Assembly: GCF_034422975.1 (NCBI RefSeq)
Contig: NZ_CP139873.1
Location: forward strand, 1,922,001 to 1,986,000
DNA: 64,000 bases
Reading direction: 5' to 3'
Source: Idiomarina sp. PL1-037
Lineage (GTDB): Bacteria > Pseudomonadota > Gammaproteobacteria > Enterobacterales > Alteromonadaceae
Under the pieces are notes generated by a model that had not been told where the DNA came from, did no database searches, and saw only the letters and a list, made by a program, of their open reading frames with translations. Positions 1 through 11,351 of this stretch are shown here, in pieces. Both the position numbers and the translations under genes were made by a program. How positions within the stretch are numbered: position 1 is the stretch's first letter; every line of letters begins with the position of its first letter.

Positions 1-1900
<1,900 letters not shown>

Positions 1901-1916
1901 TTATTTTAAACTTATT

Positions 1917-1964
1917 TTAAACGGGTGTTTAATTTTCCTAACTTTACTGCTTAAACCCGTTTAA
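1917..1964 (-). promoter_or_regulatory. Two palindromes upstream of fadH (PsrA-like operators?)
   Basis: TTAAAC-GGGT-GTTTAA (1917-1932) and TTAAAC-CC-GTTTAA (1951-1964) are perfect six-base inverted repeats, 26 to 60 bases before the fadH start. The AAAC/GTTT core resembles sites of PsrA, the fatty-acid regulator of many gammaproteobacteria. The regulator assignment is inference; the palindromes are directly visible. The arms AAACGGGT and ACCCGTTT of the two sites could also pair as one long hairpin. Confidence 0.4.
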
Positions 1965-1971
1965 CTCAAGC

Positions 1972-2670
1972 TCAGAACGCCATTGCTTCACGCAATAAAA
2001 ACCGCGAAAGCGCCATACTATCGACTTGTATGTTCGGGTTTCCGTTGCGCACTTGTTTCGAAACCTGCTCAAAAATCGGCCACAGCAGTTCCTGTACCTG
2101 ATCATTCGCGTCTTGCATTGACTGCAGGTCTTTCAATTTAAGCTGATCAACATGCACACTTAAAATAGGCTCACCTTTATCAAACAGGTTAATGGTAACG
2201 TCTTCCATCAACCACGTATCAACCCGCCAGTTTAAAGGCACCGAATTTATCTTTTGAACTTTAACACCACTCATTTGCTTTAGAAATTCATGCAAGTTTG
2301 AGCGCCCGGTATCGTAATATGCGACGGTTAATTGAGCGCCGGACATCTCAATTTTTGAAATATCCACACGGCTGCTGCCAAGCGCCTGCCAATCACCCGT
2401 TAGCATTAATTGCTTAGCCAGCAGAAGTTGATTTTCGGGCTCCGACAAGGCTTTGACCCGGGTCGCAAAACGAACATTATTTACGGTCAGACCATCGGTT
2501 AACGAGTTAACCTCAAGTTCGCCTACTTCCAGGTCCGCATTTAACTGCTCCGAAGCCATTGTCTGTAGCCCCTCTTTCATCGCATCAGACAAATTCTGAG
2601 CCGCAACTGAGAAGCTAAGCAAGGGTAAAACTAACCAACAAGCCGCCCGTGTTATATTTGTAAGTTTCAT
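1972..2670 (-). CDS. Hypothetical periplasmic protein, AsmA-like features
   Basis: I do not recognise a named family. The product is about 232 residues with a Sec signal peptide (hydrophobic stretch ending SVAAQ). The rest is rich in short alternating strands such as DLEVGELEVNSL and VDISKIEMSG, the texture of AsmA/YhdP-type proteins that sit between inner and outer membrane. No cysteine or catalytic motif stands out in the mature part. I chose the ATG at 2670 over one four codons upstream (2682), because a GAGG sits at the right distance before the former. It lies upstream of fadH on the same strand, with 80 bases between, and diverges from the S10 peptidase gene. Confidence 0.6.
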   Translation of the reverse strand: MKLTNITRAACWLVLPLLSFSVAAQNLSDAMKEGLQTMASEQLNADLEVGELEVNSLTDGLTVNNVRFATRVKALSEPENQLLLAKQLMLTGDWQALGSSRVDISKIEMSGAQLTVAYYDTGRSNLHEFLKQMSGVKVQKINSVPLNWRVDTWLMEDVTINLFDKGEPILSVHVDQLKLKDLQSMQDANDQVQELLWPIFEQVSKQVRNGNPNIQVDSMALSRFLLREAMAF

Positions 2671-2729
2671 TGATGACCTCATTTAAATAGGCTCCAGTCG
2701 CAGGAATAAACCCAATAATCGCATAACCT

Positions 2730-2758
2730 TTGACTCTTTAAAGTAATTATTTGTTAAT
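2730..2758 (+). promoter_or_regulatory. Sigma-70-type promoter for the S10 peptidase gene
   Basis: TTGACT (2730-2735), a 17-base spacer and GTTAAT (2753-2758) lie in the divergent intergenic space, 35 bases before the peptidase start. The -35 box matches consensus at 5 of 6 positions and the -10 box at 4 of 6. Confidence 0.45.
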
Positions 2759-2792
2759 CTGAGGCAAGATTACAAAAACGGAGAACAATATT

Positions 2793-4328
2793 ATGCGAAA
2801 GAGTCTCGCTTTAGTTGCCTCTTTATCTCTAATGGGCTGCTCAGTCGTTTCTGCCCCCGTTATTGCAGAAGAAGCACCGAATAACCACAAGCGCATGCTG
2901 CCGGTCGACACCGAAGTCGTTACCGAACACAGCGTAGAAATTAACGGCGAAACCGTGGACTACACCGCCACCGCCGGCACTCAACCCGTGTGGGATGATG
3001 AAGGTAACCCGACCGCATCATTATTCTATACTTATTACGAACGTCAGGACGTTGATAACCGTGAATCTCGCCCAGTTGTCTACTCTTTTAACGGTGGCCC
3101 GGGCTCCGCATCGGTCTGGATGCACATTGCCTACACAGGTCCAAAGGTCCTAAACCTGAGTGACGAAGGTTACCCGGTTCAGCCTTATGGCGTGCAGGAC
3201 AACCCGCACTCCATTCTCGATGTGGCTGACATTGTTTTTATTAACCCGGTGAATACCGGCTACTCGCGCGTGTTGCCAAATGAAGATGGCGAAATGCCCT
3301 CTCGCGAGAAGCAAAAAGACATGTTTTTTGGCGTTAATGCCGACGTGAAATACCTTGCCGAATGGATGAATACTTTTACTTCACGCATGAACCGCTGGCA
3401 GTCGCCTAAGTACTTAATTGGCGAAAGCTATGGTACAACGCGCGTGTCTGGCCTTGCTTTAGAGCTTCAAAACAGTCAATGGATGTACTTAAATGGTGTC
3501 ATTTTAGTGTCACCAACAGACATCGGCATTGACCGCGACGGCCCGGTAAAACAAGCGAACCAGTTACCTTACTTTGCTGCAGCCGCCTGGTATCACGATG
3601 CGCTGCCTGAAGCCTTACAAAGCAAGGATCTGGACGAGTTACTACCAGAAGTTGAGCAATTCACGCTGGACCAGTATTTACCGGCACTGGCGAAAGGTGC
3701 CATGCTAACCGGCGAAGCCCGCGAGCAAATGGCTGAGCGCGTCGCTTATTACTCTGGTTTGTCGAAACAAGCGGTATTAGATAACAACCTGGCACCGAGC
3801 ACCTGGTATTTCTGGAAAGAACTCCTGCGTGACCGCGATCGCACTATTGGCCGCCTTGACTCACGCTACTTAGGCCTTGATGAGAAGCGCTCAGGCGACC
3901 GTCCCGACTACAACGCCGAGCTGACGTCATGGTTACATTCGTTTACGCCGGCTATTAACTACTATCTGCGTGAAGAATTAGACTTTGTAACCGACATTAA
4001 ATACAACATGTTCGGTCCGGTTCATCCTTGGGATCGCTCAAACAACAACACAGGTAAACAGTTACGTCAGGCCATGGCGCAAAACCCTTATCTGAATGTG
4101 TTAATTCAGTCAGGTTACTTTGACGGTGCAACTAACTACTTCGATGCGAAGTACAACATGTGGCACTTGGATCCTAGCACCCAAATGAGCGACCGTATCG
4201 ACTTTAAAGGTTACCGTAGCGGTCATATGATGTATCTACGCCGTGCCGACCTGGAGAAGGCGAATGATGATTTACGCGAATTTATTCGTAAATCTGATTC
4301 AAAAGGCAAACCGGCAGAATATAAATAG
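2793..4328 (+). CDS. S10 family serine carboxypeptidase-like lipoprotein
   Basis: A 511-residue secreted hydrolase of the serine carboxypeptidase (S10) family, which removes C-terminal residues from peptides. The N-terminus has a lipobox (LMGC, Cys at about residue 16), so it is probably a lipoprotein. The oxyanion region SFNGGPGSAS and the nucleophile elbow GESYG (Ser at about 212) are clear. An Asp in SGYFDGATNYFD (about 443) and a His in YRSGHMMYL (about 476) complete the expected Ser-Asp-His triad. The start has GGAGAA upstream. The gene is monocistronic: it faces away from its left neighbour and is followed by the trp promoter. Family assignment is strong; the substrate is unknown. Confidence 0.88.
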   Translation: MRKSLALVASLSLMGCSVVSAPVIAEEAPNNHKRMLPVDTEVVTEHSVEINGETVDYTATAGTQPVWDDEGNPTASLFYTYYERQDVDNRESRPVVYSFNGGPGSASVWMHIAYTGPKVLNLSDEGYPVQPYGVQDNPHSILDVADIVFINPVNTGYSRVLPNEDGEMPSREKQKDMFFGVNADVKYLAEWMNTFTSRMNRWQSPKYLIGESYGTTRVSGLALELQNSQWMYLNGVILVSPTDIGIDRDGPVKQANQLPYFAAAAWYHDALPEALQSKDLDELLPEVEQFTLDQYLPALAKGAMLTGEAREQMAERVAYYSGLSKQAVLDNNLAPSTWYFWKELLRDRDRTIGRLDSRYLGLDEKRSGDRPDYNAELTSWLHSFTPAINYYLREELDFVTDIKYNMFGPVHPWDRSNNNTGKQLRQAMAQNPYLNVLIQSGYFDGATNYFDAKYNMWHLDPSTQMSDRIDFKGYRSGHMMYLRRADLEKANDDLREFIRKSDSKGKPAEYK

Positions 4329-4370
4329 AAAGTATAAATAAAGAATCTAGACAGAAAGAAAAAACAACTA

Positions 4371-4399
4371 TTGACAGGCTTTCGCGCAAGCGTTAGTTT
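4371..4399 (+). promoter_or_regulatory. Probable trp operon promoter
   Basis: A perfect TTGACA (4371-4376) is followed by a 17-base spacer and TAGTTT (4394-4399), placing transcription start about 30 bases before the leader peptide. The -10 box is weak (3 of 6). I could not recognise a TrpR operator here, so control may rest mainly on attenuation. Confidence 0.5.
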
Positions 4400-4436
4400 G
4401 TCAGCATTAAATTGAATTAAGAGAGCTATACAACTT

Positions 4437-4499
4437 ATGTTTTTACGCACAAAAACACAACATTGGTGGTGGCACTTCCCAAACGAGCGGGTGGTGTAG
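4437..4499 (+). CDS. trpL: Trp operon leader peptide, three consecutive Trp codons
   Basis: A 20-codon reading frame (MFLRTKTQHWWWHFPNERVV) sits between the trp promoter and the attenuator. It holds three tandem TGG codons (4464-4472) and is the sensor of attenuation: when charged tRNA-Trp is scarce, the ribosome stalls there. Immediately after the Trp codons, GAGCGGGT (4485-4492) can pair with the left arm of the downstream terminator. ACGCACAA (4445-4452) can pair with TTGTGCGT (4500-4507), the expected 1:2 pairing. Position, codon content and pairing make this call strong despite its size. Confidence 0.93.
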   Translation: MFLRTKTQHWWWHFPNERVV

Positions 4500-4530
4500 T
4501 TGTGCGTGTAACGTAAATAGCTTCACTTTG

Positions 4531-4558
4531 AAAAACCCGCTCCTTTGAGCGGGTTTTT
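4531..4558 (+). terminator. Trp attenuator (rho-independent, 3:4 hairpin)
   Basis: A perfect 12-bp stem (4531-4542 with 4547-4558), loop CTTT, ends in a T run. Its left arm ACCCGCTC (4535-4542) is also complementary to GAGCGGGT inside trpL (4485-4492). That gives mutually exclusive terminator and antiterminator structures, as in classical trp attenuation. Confidence 0.92.
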
Positions 4559-4614
4559 TATTGCCGTTTCACTGGAGCAGGTTTGAACAACAACAAGAGA
4601 ATACGAGGTCTGAG

Positions 4615-6213
4615 GTGAAAAACCTGACAACTGAACAAAACGGCAATTTAGAAACACTACGAGTGTCGCTGCCTTATCAGGCGGAGCCACTAAAAGTATT
4701 TCAGAATACTTGCAGCACAGAAGGTGAACATTTACTGCTGGACTCAGCCGATATTGGCACCAAGCAACAAGTAAAGAGCTTGCTCCTGATTGATGCGGCG
4801 TTACGAATTACCTGTAACGACCAACAAGTTACTATTGTTGCCCTGACCGATAACGGTGCTGTTCTGCTCAGCTGGATTGAAGAGCAACTCAGAGACAGCG
4901 CCGCCATTGAGAAAGCGCCTGAACAACTGACATTAACCTTCAGTGCGGCCAATACACCGCTTGATGAAGACTCCCGCTTGCGTCAAACCAGTAACATGGA
5001 ACCGCTGCGGTTGCTGCAACAAAAACTCAATAAAGCCAACGACACAGCAAAACGGCATCCGTTTTCGGTTTTTCTTGGCGGTGCTTTCGCCTATGACTTT
5101 GTTGCCAGTTACGAGCAGTTACCCGAAGTTGAAGAAGGAGAAAACAACTGCCCTGACTACGTCTTTTATCTGGCGGAAACCTTGCTGATTATTGATCATC
5201 AGCAGCAAACCACTGAACTGCTTGGCAGTGTGTTCAGCGGTAAAGGCCACGACCAACGTTATCAGGCTATGAGCCAGCGAATAGGAGAATTGGCTGCACG
5301 TTGTCAGTTACCGGTAATAGAACCCCAGCCTCAGCCGGTTGATGTACAAGTAACAGCGACACCCTCAGCAGAAGAATTTGCACACATTGTTACCCGGCTA
5401 AAAGAAAACATTGTCGCGGGCGATATTTTTCAGGTGGTGCCGTCACGACGTTTCAAAATGCCCTGCCCCGATACGTTAGCCGCTTACCAGCAATTGAAAA
5501 AGAATAACCCCTCGCCCTACATGTTTTTTATGAGTCACCCAGACTTTTCCCTCTTTGGCGCCTCCCCTGAGTCCGCATTGAAATACCAGCAGGACACCAA
5601 TCAGGTAGAACTTTACCCTATAGCCGGCACGCGTCCGCGCGGGAAAAGCGCTGACGGCAGCATTAATCCGGATTTAGACAGCCGTATGGAACTGGAACTG
5701 CGCCTAGACCAAAAAGAACTGGCAGAGCATTTAATGCTGGTTGATTTAGCCCGAAACGACTTAGCCCGCATAAGCGAAACTGGCACTCGTTACGTTGCAG
5801 ACCTACTTCAGGTTGACCGTTATTCTCATGTCATGCATCTGGTGTCGCGCGTGGTGGCAAAACTACGAGACGACTGCGATGCGCTGCATGCTTACCGTGC
5901 CTGCATGAATATGGGCACCTTGGTAGGTGCGCCCAAAGTAAGCGCTGCAACTCTTATTCGTCAGGTCGAAAAACAACGCCGCGGCAGCTATGGCGGCGCT
6001 GTTGGGTATCTGGCCGGGAATGGCGACATGGATACCTGTATTGTTATTCGCTCCGCTTTTGTTAAGAACAACGAAGCCATAGTGCAAGCCGGCGCTGGCG
6101 TGGTGCACGACTCAGATCCGGCCAGCGAAGTTGCCGAAACCGAGAACAAAGCTAAGGCAGTTATTCTGGCAATTCAGCAGGCTCACACTTTACCTGACCA
6201 GGAGGCGCTATAA
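4615..6213 (+). CDS. trpE: Anthranilate synthase component I
   Basis: TrpE makes anthranilate from chorismate with ammonia supplied by TrpG, the first committed step to tryptophan. The product is about 532 residues, the usual size. An N-terminal LLLDSADI (about 40-47) corresponds to the Trp feedback site region (LLES in E. coli). The C-terminal chorismate-binding domain has IAGTRPRG, DLARNDLARI and the terminal GAGVVHDSDP. I chose GTG at 4615, behind GAGG (4605-4608), because an upstream in-frame TTG at 4561 abuts the attenuator and lacks a ribosome site. It overlaps trpG by one base (TAATG), suggesting translational coupling. Confidence 0.97.
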   Translation: MKNLTTEQNGNLETLRVSLPYQAEPLKVFQNTCSTEGEHLLLDSADIGTKQQVKSLLLIDAALRITCNDQQVTIVALTDNGAVLLSWIEEQLRDSAAIEKAPEQLTLTFSAANTPLDEDSRLRQTSNMEPLRLLQQKLNKANDTAKRHPFSVFLGGAFAYDFVASYEQLPEVEEGENNCPDYVFYLAETLLIIDHQQQTTELLGSVFSGKGHDQRYQAMSQRIGELAARCQLPVIEPQPQPVDVQVTATPSAEEFAHIVTRLKENIVAGDIFQVVPSRRFKMPCPDTLAAYQQLKKNNPSPYMFFMSHPDFSLFGASPESALKYQQDTNQVELYPIAGTRPRGKSADGSINPDLDSRMELELRLDQKELAEHLMLVDLARNDLARISETGTRYVADLLQVDRYSHVMHLVSRVVAKLRDDCDALHAYRACMNMGTLVGAPKVSAATLIRQVEKQRRGSYGGAVGYLAGNGDMDTCIVIRSAFVKNNEAIVQAGAGVVHDSDPASEVAETENKAKAVILAIQQAHTLPDQEAL

Positions 6214-6848
6214 TGACTCAGTCAGCTCGTATCGTACTGATAGATAACGTCGACTCGTTCTCGTACAACCTGGTGGATGAGTTGCGCCAGTTAGGCTTTC
6301 CCCTGGTCGTTTATCGTAACCAGCTGGCAGCAGCCGATGTGATTCAACAGCTGGAAAGTTACAGTGGCCCTCAACTGGTCTGCTTGTCACCCGGCCCCGG
6401 GCACCCGGCAAACGCCGGCAACTTAATGGAAGTGATCCGATACTGCAGCGGACGTATACCCATGCTGGGTATTTGCCTCGGCTTTCAGGCGCTCATTGAA
6501 CACGCCGGTGGCCGCGTGGATACCTGTGGGGAAATTGTTCATGGCAAAACCGCTAAAGTCGACACTGTGGCGCATCCCGTATTTACCGCCGCAACGGATA
6601 ACAACCAGTGCGTTGTGGCGCGTTATCACTCATTAAGTGGTTACGACCTTCCGGACACAGCGAGGGTAATCGCCAGTTTAGATGGCCCTGACGGTAGTAT
6701 TCCTATGGCTGCTGAATTCTTCGGTAAAGAAGAAAACAACACCAATGCTATTGGTTTTCAATTTCACCCTGAATCGCTTCTAACGCCGAAGGGAAAGCAA
6801 TTACTTAGCAACAGTATTCAGTATTTATTAACAGGAGCAAAGCCATGA
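6213..6848 (+). CDS. trpG: Anthranilate synthase component II (glutamine amidotransferase)
   Basis: TrpG hydrolyses glutamine and passes ammonia to TrpE. It is 211 residues with the class I amidotransferase landmarks: LSPGPGHP, the nucleophile elbow MLGICLGFQ (Cys at about 88) and the His-Glu pair in FHPES near the C-terminus. It is a free-standing subunit, not fused to TrpD as in E. coli. It overlaps trpE by one base and trpD by four (ATGA). Confidence 0.97.
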   Translation: MTQSARIVLIDNVDSFSYNLVDELRQLGFPLVVYRNQLAAADVIQQLESYSGPQLVCLSPGPGHPANAGNLMEVIRYCSGRIPMLGICLGFQALIEHAGGRVDTCGEIVHGKTAKVDTVAHPVFTAATDNNQCVVARYHSLSGYDLPDTARVIASLDGPDGSIPMAAEFFGKEENNTNAIGFQFHPESLLTPKGKQLLSNSIQYLLTGAKP

Positions 6849-7858
6849 AAGCCCTACAAACTCTGATGTCTGGTGAGGCTCTGACACAAGATCAAACCCG
6901 TGAGCTCTTCCAGCGCTTAATTAAAGGCGAGCTCAACGATATTCAGGTATCCGCAGCGCTTATCGCTATGAAAATGCGGGGCGAAACCCCCGCTGAATTA
7001 GCTGGCGCCGCGGAAGCCATATTATCCGCAGCGAAGCCATTTTTACGCCCCGACACCACGGTCATTGACAGTTGCGGCACCGGCGGCGATGGCAGCAACA
7101 CCATCAATATTTCTACGACGGCGGCTTTGGTTGCTGCCAGTATGGGTCTGGCTGTGGCCAAACATGGTAATCGCAGTGTGTCTTCACGTTCAGGATCGGC
7201 CGATGTACTCGAAGCACTCAGACTTCGCGTTAATCTGGACCCGTCGGATGCCTCGACTCAGTTGGCCGACAATGGTTTTTGCTTCTTATTTGCTCCACAT
7301 TATCACCCGGGCATTAAGCATGCGATGCCGGTAAGACAAACGCTGAAAACGCGCACCTTATTCAACCTGATTGGTCCTTTAGTTAACCCCGCGCGCCCCG
7401 ATGCTCAACTGCTTGGCGTTTATAGTGAGGAATGGGTAAGGCCAATGGCTGAAACCCTGCAACGACTGGGGCTTAAACGTGCTATGGTCGTGCACGGAAG
7501 CGGGCTGGATGAACTGGCTTTGCACGGGCCAACGCGAGTAATTGAACTGAGCAACGGCGAGCTCAGTGACTACCAGATGACACCTAGTGACTTTGGTGTT
7601 CCCAGCGCCCCGCTTGACGAATTAAAAGGCGGTGACGCTGACTTTAACGCCCGTATTCTGGAAGACATTCTTGCCGGAGGCGGTAGCCCGGCCCAGCGCC
7701 ACTCGGTTGCAATGAACGTTGCCGCTTTGCTGTATTTAAGTGGACAATACAACGATATGAAAGCCGCAACCGCAGCAACGCTGGAGCATTTAGACACCGG
7801 CCAGGCGCTCTTGCATTTACGTCGCGTACAAGATGCTCAGGAGACTTACCATGTCTGA
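6845..7858 (+). CDS. trpD: Anthranilate phosphoribosyltransferase
   Basis: TrpD transfers phosphoribose from PRPP to anthranilate. The 337-residue product has the PRPP-binding glycine motif SCGTGGDGSNT near residues 76-86, the KHGNRSVSSRSGSADVLEAL segment and HPGIKHAMPVR, all typical of the family. The start overlaps trpG by four bases and the 3' end overlaps trpCF by eight bases. Confidence 0.97.
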   Translation: MKALQTLMSGEALTQDQTRELFQRLIKGELNDIQVSAALIAMKMRGETPAELAGAAEAILSAAKPFLRPDTTVIDSCGTGGDGSNTINISTTAALVAASMGLAVAKHGNRSVSSRSGSADVLEALRLRVNLDPSDASTQLADNGFCFLFAPHYHPGIKHAMPVRQTLKTRTLFNLIGPLVNPARPDAQLLGVYSEEWVRPMAETLQRLGLKRAMVVHGSGLDELALHGPTRVIELSNGELSDYQMTPSDFGVPSAPLDELKGGDADFNARILEDILAGGGSPAQRHSVAMNVAALLYLSGQYNDMKAATAATLEHLDTGQALLHLRRVQDAQETYHV

Positions 7859-9305
7859 GACCATTAGTTTGGAAAGGAACGTACTTAAAACCATTATTGA
7901 GCGCAAAGTTGAGCAAAACAAAGCCCAGGCTGAACTGATGCCATTAACTGAAATTAAATCTCAACTTAGACCCAGTGACCGCAGCTTATATGAAGCATTG
8001 AGTGGTGAGCAGGCAGGCTTTATTCTGGAATGTAAAAAAGCCTCTCCCTCAAAAGGTTTAATTCGTGCTGACTTTGACGCACCGCAGTTGGCAAAAAGCT
8101 ACCAGCCGTATGCTGCAGCAATTTCCGTATTAACTGAGCCTGAATTCTTTCAGGGCCGGTTAGATTATCTGACCGCCGTGCGCCGACAAGTGACCCAGCC
8201 GGTTTTATGCAAAGACTTTTTTATTGATGAAGAGCAGGTTTATCGTGCCCGTTACTTTGGTGCAGACGCTATTTTGCTTATGTTATCAGTCCTGGATGAT
8301 ACACAATATATCGCCCTGCGAGATATCGCCAAATCGCTCGCGATGGATGTACTCACTGAAGTTGCCAACGAAGAGGAAATGAAACGTGCGGCAAAACTGG
8401 ACGCAAACATTATAGGAATTAACCACCGCGACTTAACAGACTTGAGCATTGACCCGAAACGCAGTGCGCAGTTAGCTCCGTTGGCTCCCCCAAATGCTTT
8501 ACTTATTGCAGAGTCAGGTTTTGCTGAGCACGCCGACATTCGCCGGGTTGCCCCTTTTGTTAACGGCTTTCTTATCGGCAGCGCATTGAGCGCCCAGCCG
8601 GACGTTGATTTAGCCTCCCGCAAACTGCTTTATGGGCAAAATAAAGTTTGCGGCCTGACTCGCGCTGAAGATGCTATAAACGCACGTTCTCAGGGTGCGG
8701 TATTCGGGGGGCTGATATTTGTTGAGCACTCTCCCCGCTGCGTGACCCAGGAGCAGGCGAAGAAAATAACAGCAGAAGCCCCTGGCCTCGAGTACGTCGG
8801 TGTTTTTGCCGACCAACCATTAGAAAGCTTAATCGACACGGCTAAAAAAATCGGGCTTTCCGCTATTCAACTGCATGGTCATGAAGATATCGACTATGTG
8901 GTTCAATTACGTCAACAATTGCGTCAGGCCGATCTGGAAGTAGTAAAAATATGGAAAGCCTTAGCTATTGAAAGCCCGGCACAATTGCCGGATCTTCCGG
9001 TTGACGCTTTTGTTCTGGACAACCGCGGTGGCGGCAGCGGCAAGGCTTTTAACTGGGAGTTGCTGGAACCATTAAGTACTGAAGAACGTCAACGCTGTTT
9101 GCTAGCCGGGGGGATTGGCCCCGACAGTATTGCCAGTGCAATTGAATTAGGCTTTGCCGGAGTGGACATCAACTCACAAGCCGAATGGAAACCCGGCATT
9201 AAAGACAGCCGAAAAGTAGCTCAAACATTCACGAAAATCCGCCATTATGGTCGTTTTTCAGAAAGTCATCTTTTAAACAAGAATACCCAACAGGAGGCTG
9301 TATGA
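7851..9305 (+). CDS. trpC: Bifunctional indole-3-glycerol-phosphate synthase / phosphoribosylanthranilate isomerase
   Basis: A TrpC-TrpF fusion of 484 residues. The N-terminal half is indole-glycerol-phosphate synthase ([41 protein letters not shown]). The C-terminal half is the isomerase ([42 protein letters not shown]). It carries out steps 3 and 4 of the pathway. The ATG at 7851 is preferred over the in-frame ATG at 7833, since AGGAGA (7839-7844) lies six bases before it. The start lies inside the end of trpD and the stop overlaps trpB by four bases. Confidence 0.96.
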   Translation: MSETISLERNVLKTIIERKVEQNKAQAELMPLTEIKSQLRPSDRSLYEALSGEQAGFILECKKASPSKGLIRADFDAPQLAKSYQPYAAAISVLTEPEFFQGRLDYLTAVRRQVTQPVLCKDFFIDEEQVYRARYFGADAILLMLSVLDDTQYIALRDIAKSLAMDVLTEVANEEEMKRAAKLDANIIGINHRDLTDLSIDPKRSAQLAPLAPPNALLIAESGFAEHADIRRVAPFVNGFLIGSALSAQPDVDLASRKLLYGQNKVCGLTRAEDAINARSQGAVFGGLIFVEHSPRCVTQEQAKKITAEAPGLEYVGVFADQPLESLIDTAKKIGLSAIQLHGHEDIDYVVQLRQQLRQADLEVVKIWKALAIESPAQLPDLPVDAFVLDNRGGGSGKAFNWELLEPLSTEERQRCLLAGGIGPDSIASAIELGFAGVDINSQAEWKPGIKDSRKVAQTFTKIRHYGRFSESHLLNKNTQQEAV

Positions 9306-10525
9306 GTCAGTCATTACCCGCTTATTTTGGCGATTTCGGCGGCCAGTTCGTTCCTGAAATCTTGCTACCGGCATTAGAGCAGTTGGAGCAGGCCTTTATC
9401 GAAGCGCAGCAGGACGAAGAATTTCAGGCTGAGTTTCGCGGATTACTGAAAAACTACTTAGGCAGACCGACACCACTGAGTTTGTGCCGTAACCTGCCGC
9501 TGAACAGCCCGAATAAAACCAAAATTTACCTTAAACGTGAAGACTTACTTCATGGCGGCGCCCACAAAACCAACCAGGTGCTGGGACAAGCGTTACTGGC
9601 TAAGCGCATGGGAAAAACGCGCATTATCGCCGAAACCGGCGCTGGACAGCACGGTACCGCAACAGCCCTTGCCTGTGCCCTGCTGGACCTGGAATGCATT
9701 ATTTATATGGGCAAAAAAGACGTTGAGCGCCAGCAGCCCAATGTTTTTCGCATGGAATTAATGGGCGCAAAAGTGGTACCTGTGGATACCGGCAGCGGTA
9801 CCTTAAAGGATGCCGTCAACGAGGCTCTGCGTGACTGGACTGCAAGTTATCCCGACACCCATTATTTATTAGGGACAGCCGCGGGCGCACACCCCTTCCC
9901 GACTATAGTGCGTGAGTTTCATCGCATGATTGGCGAAGAAGCTAAAGCCCAGATTATAGAGCAGGCGGGTCGCTTACCGGACGAAGTTATTGCCTGTGTC
10001 GGCGGCGGCTCCAACGCTATTGGCATGTTCGCCGATTTTATCGACGAAGAAGGTGTTGATCTAGTGGGTGTTGAGCCCGCAGGTAAAGGCGTGGAAACCA
10101 AGCAGCACGGCGCCACACTGGCTGCAGGTAAACCTGGAATTTTGCATGGTTGCCTGTCGTTTCTAATGCAGGACGGCGAAGGACAAATTGAAGAGTCCTA
10201 TTCAGTATCAGCTGGTCTGGACTACCCTGGCGTGGGCCCTCAACATGCGCATTTAAAAGCAAGTGGTCGCGCGCGTTACGAGTCAGTAACCGATGAAGAA
10301 GCGCTGGAAGCTTTTAAACTGCTCTCCCGTCATGAAGGCATTATTCCTGCACTGGAACCCGCTCATGCGCTGGCTTACGCGCTCAAACGGGCCGCCGAAC
10401 CGGACGCTCCGGAAATATTATTACTCAACTTATCCGGCCGCGGCGATAAAGACATTGACCACGTACGTCGTATTTTTAGTGCTCAGGAAAATGCTGAAGT
10501 TAGCGCGAAAGGAGAACAAAAATGA
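9302..10525 (+). CDS. trpB: Tryptophan synthase beta subunit
   Basis: TrpB condenses indole with serine using pyridoxal phosphate, in an alpha2-beta2 complex with TrpA. The product is 407 residues. The PLP lysine sits in HGGAHKTNQ (Lys at about 89), and the phosphate-binding glycines are [18 protein letters not shown] near the C-terminus is also typical. It overlaps trpCF and trpA by four bases each. Confidence 0.98.
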   Translation: MSQSLPAYFGDFGGQFVPEILLPALEQLEQAFIEAQQDEEFQAEFRGLLKNYLGRPTPLSLCRNLPLNSPNKTKIYLKREDLLHGGAHKTNQVLGQALLAKRMGKTRIIAETGAGQHGTATALACALLDLECIIYMGKKDVERQQPNVFRMELMGAKVVPVDTGSGTLKDAVNEALRDWTASYPDTHYLLGTAAGAHPFPTIVREFHRMIGEEAKAQIIEQAGRLPDEVIACVGGGSNAIGMFADFIDEEGVDLVGVEPAGKGVETKQHGATLAAGKPGILHGCLSFLMQDGEGQIEESYSVSAGLDYPGVGPQHAHLKASGRARYESVTDEEALEAFKLLSRHEGIIPALEPAHALAYALKRAAEPDAPEILLLNLSGRGDKDIDHVRRIFSAQENAEVSAKGEQK

Positions 10526-11331
10526 GCCGGTATGAAACCTGTTTCGCACAGTTAAAAGCTAATAACCAGGGTGCCTTCGTGCCTTTTGTCACGCTTGGTG
10601 ACCCAACTCCCGGGCAAAGTGTGGAAGTTATCAAGGCTCTTATTGATGGCGGTGCCGATGCACTGGAACTCGGCCTGCCATTTTCGGACCCGGTTGCCGA
10701 TGGCCCCATGATCCAGCGGGCAAATTTACGAGCCTTAGAGTCGGGAACAACCTTTAAGCACATTTTAGAGATTTTAAAGGAAGTTAGAGACTATTCACCA
10801 CAGATACCGATAGGTTTATTGGTTTACGCAAACCTCATCTACGCGAAAGGTGTTCGCAACTTTTATCAGCAAATGAAAGATGCTGGCGTAGATTCAGTAC
10901 TTATTGCTGATGTTCCGACCAAAGAAGCCAAGCGCTTCGCCGACATAGCCAAAGAAATTGGAGTTGAAGCGGTGTTTATTGCGCCACCAGACGCCAGTGA
11001 TGCGCTGTTAATTGATATTGCGAAGCAATGTGCCGGCTATGTTTATCTACTGAGTCGCTCAGGGGTTACCGGCGCTGACACACAAATGCAGGCACCTGCG
11101 TCGGAACTGATTAACAAACTGAAGGAAGCCGGTGCGCCACCGACGTTGCTTGGGTTTGGTATATCCCAGCCTGAACATGTTCAGCGAGCGTTAGCAGCAG
11201 GCGCAGACGGTGCCATTAGTGGCTCGGCTGTGGTTGCGCTTATCGAGAAAAACCTCGACAATAATGCGCAGCAAATAGCGGACCTGAAAGCTTTTGTAAA
11301 AGGTATGAAGGCCGCAACCCAATTGTCTTAA
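10522..11331 (+). CDS. trpA: Tryptophan synthase alpha subunit
   Basis: TrpA cleaves indole-3-glycerol phosphate and channels indole to TrpB. The TIM-barrel product has 269 residues, with the catalytic Glu at about 49 and Asp at about 60 in [14 protein letters not shown], and [10 protein letters not shown]. It is the last trp gene. No terminator is evident before yciB, 20 bases downstream, so the next two genes may share the transcript. Confidence 0.98.
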   Translation: MSRYETCFAQLKANNQGAFVPFVTLGDPTPGQSVEVIKALIDGGADALELGLPFSDPVADGPMIQRANLRALESGTTFKHILEILKEVRDYSPQIPIGLLVYANLIYAKGVRNFYQQMKDAGVDSVLIADVPTKEAKRFADIAKEIGVEAVFIAPPDASDALLIDIAKQCAGYVYLLSRSGVTGADTQMQAPASELINKLKEAGAPPTLLGFGISQPEHVQRALAAGADGAISGSAVVALIEKNLDNNAQQIADLKAFVKGMKAATQLS

Positions 11332-11351
11332 AGTTGCCACCGGAGTAGTTA

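Noticed and set aside
4561..4614. Upstream in-frame TTG start for trpE at 4561
   Set aside because: It touches the attenuator T run, has no ribosome site and adds residues not found in TrpE. The GTG at 4615 with GAGG fits.
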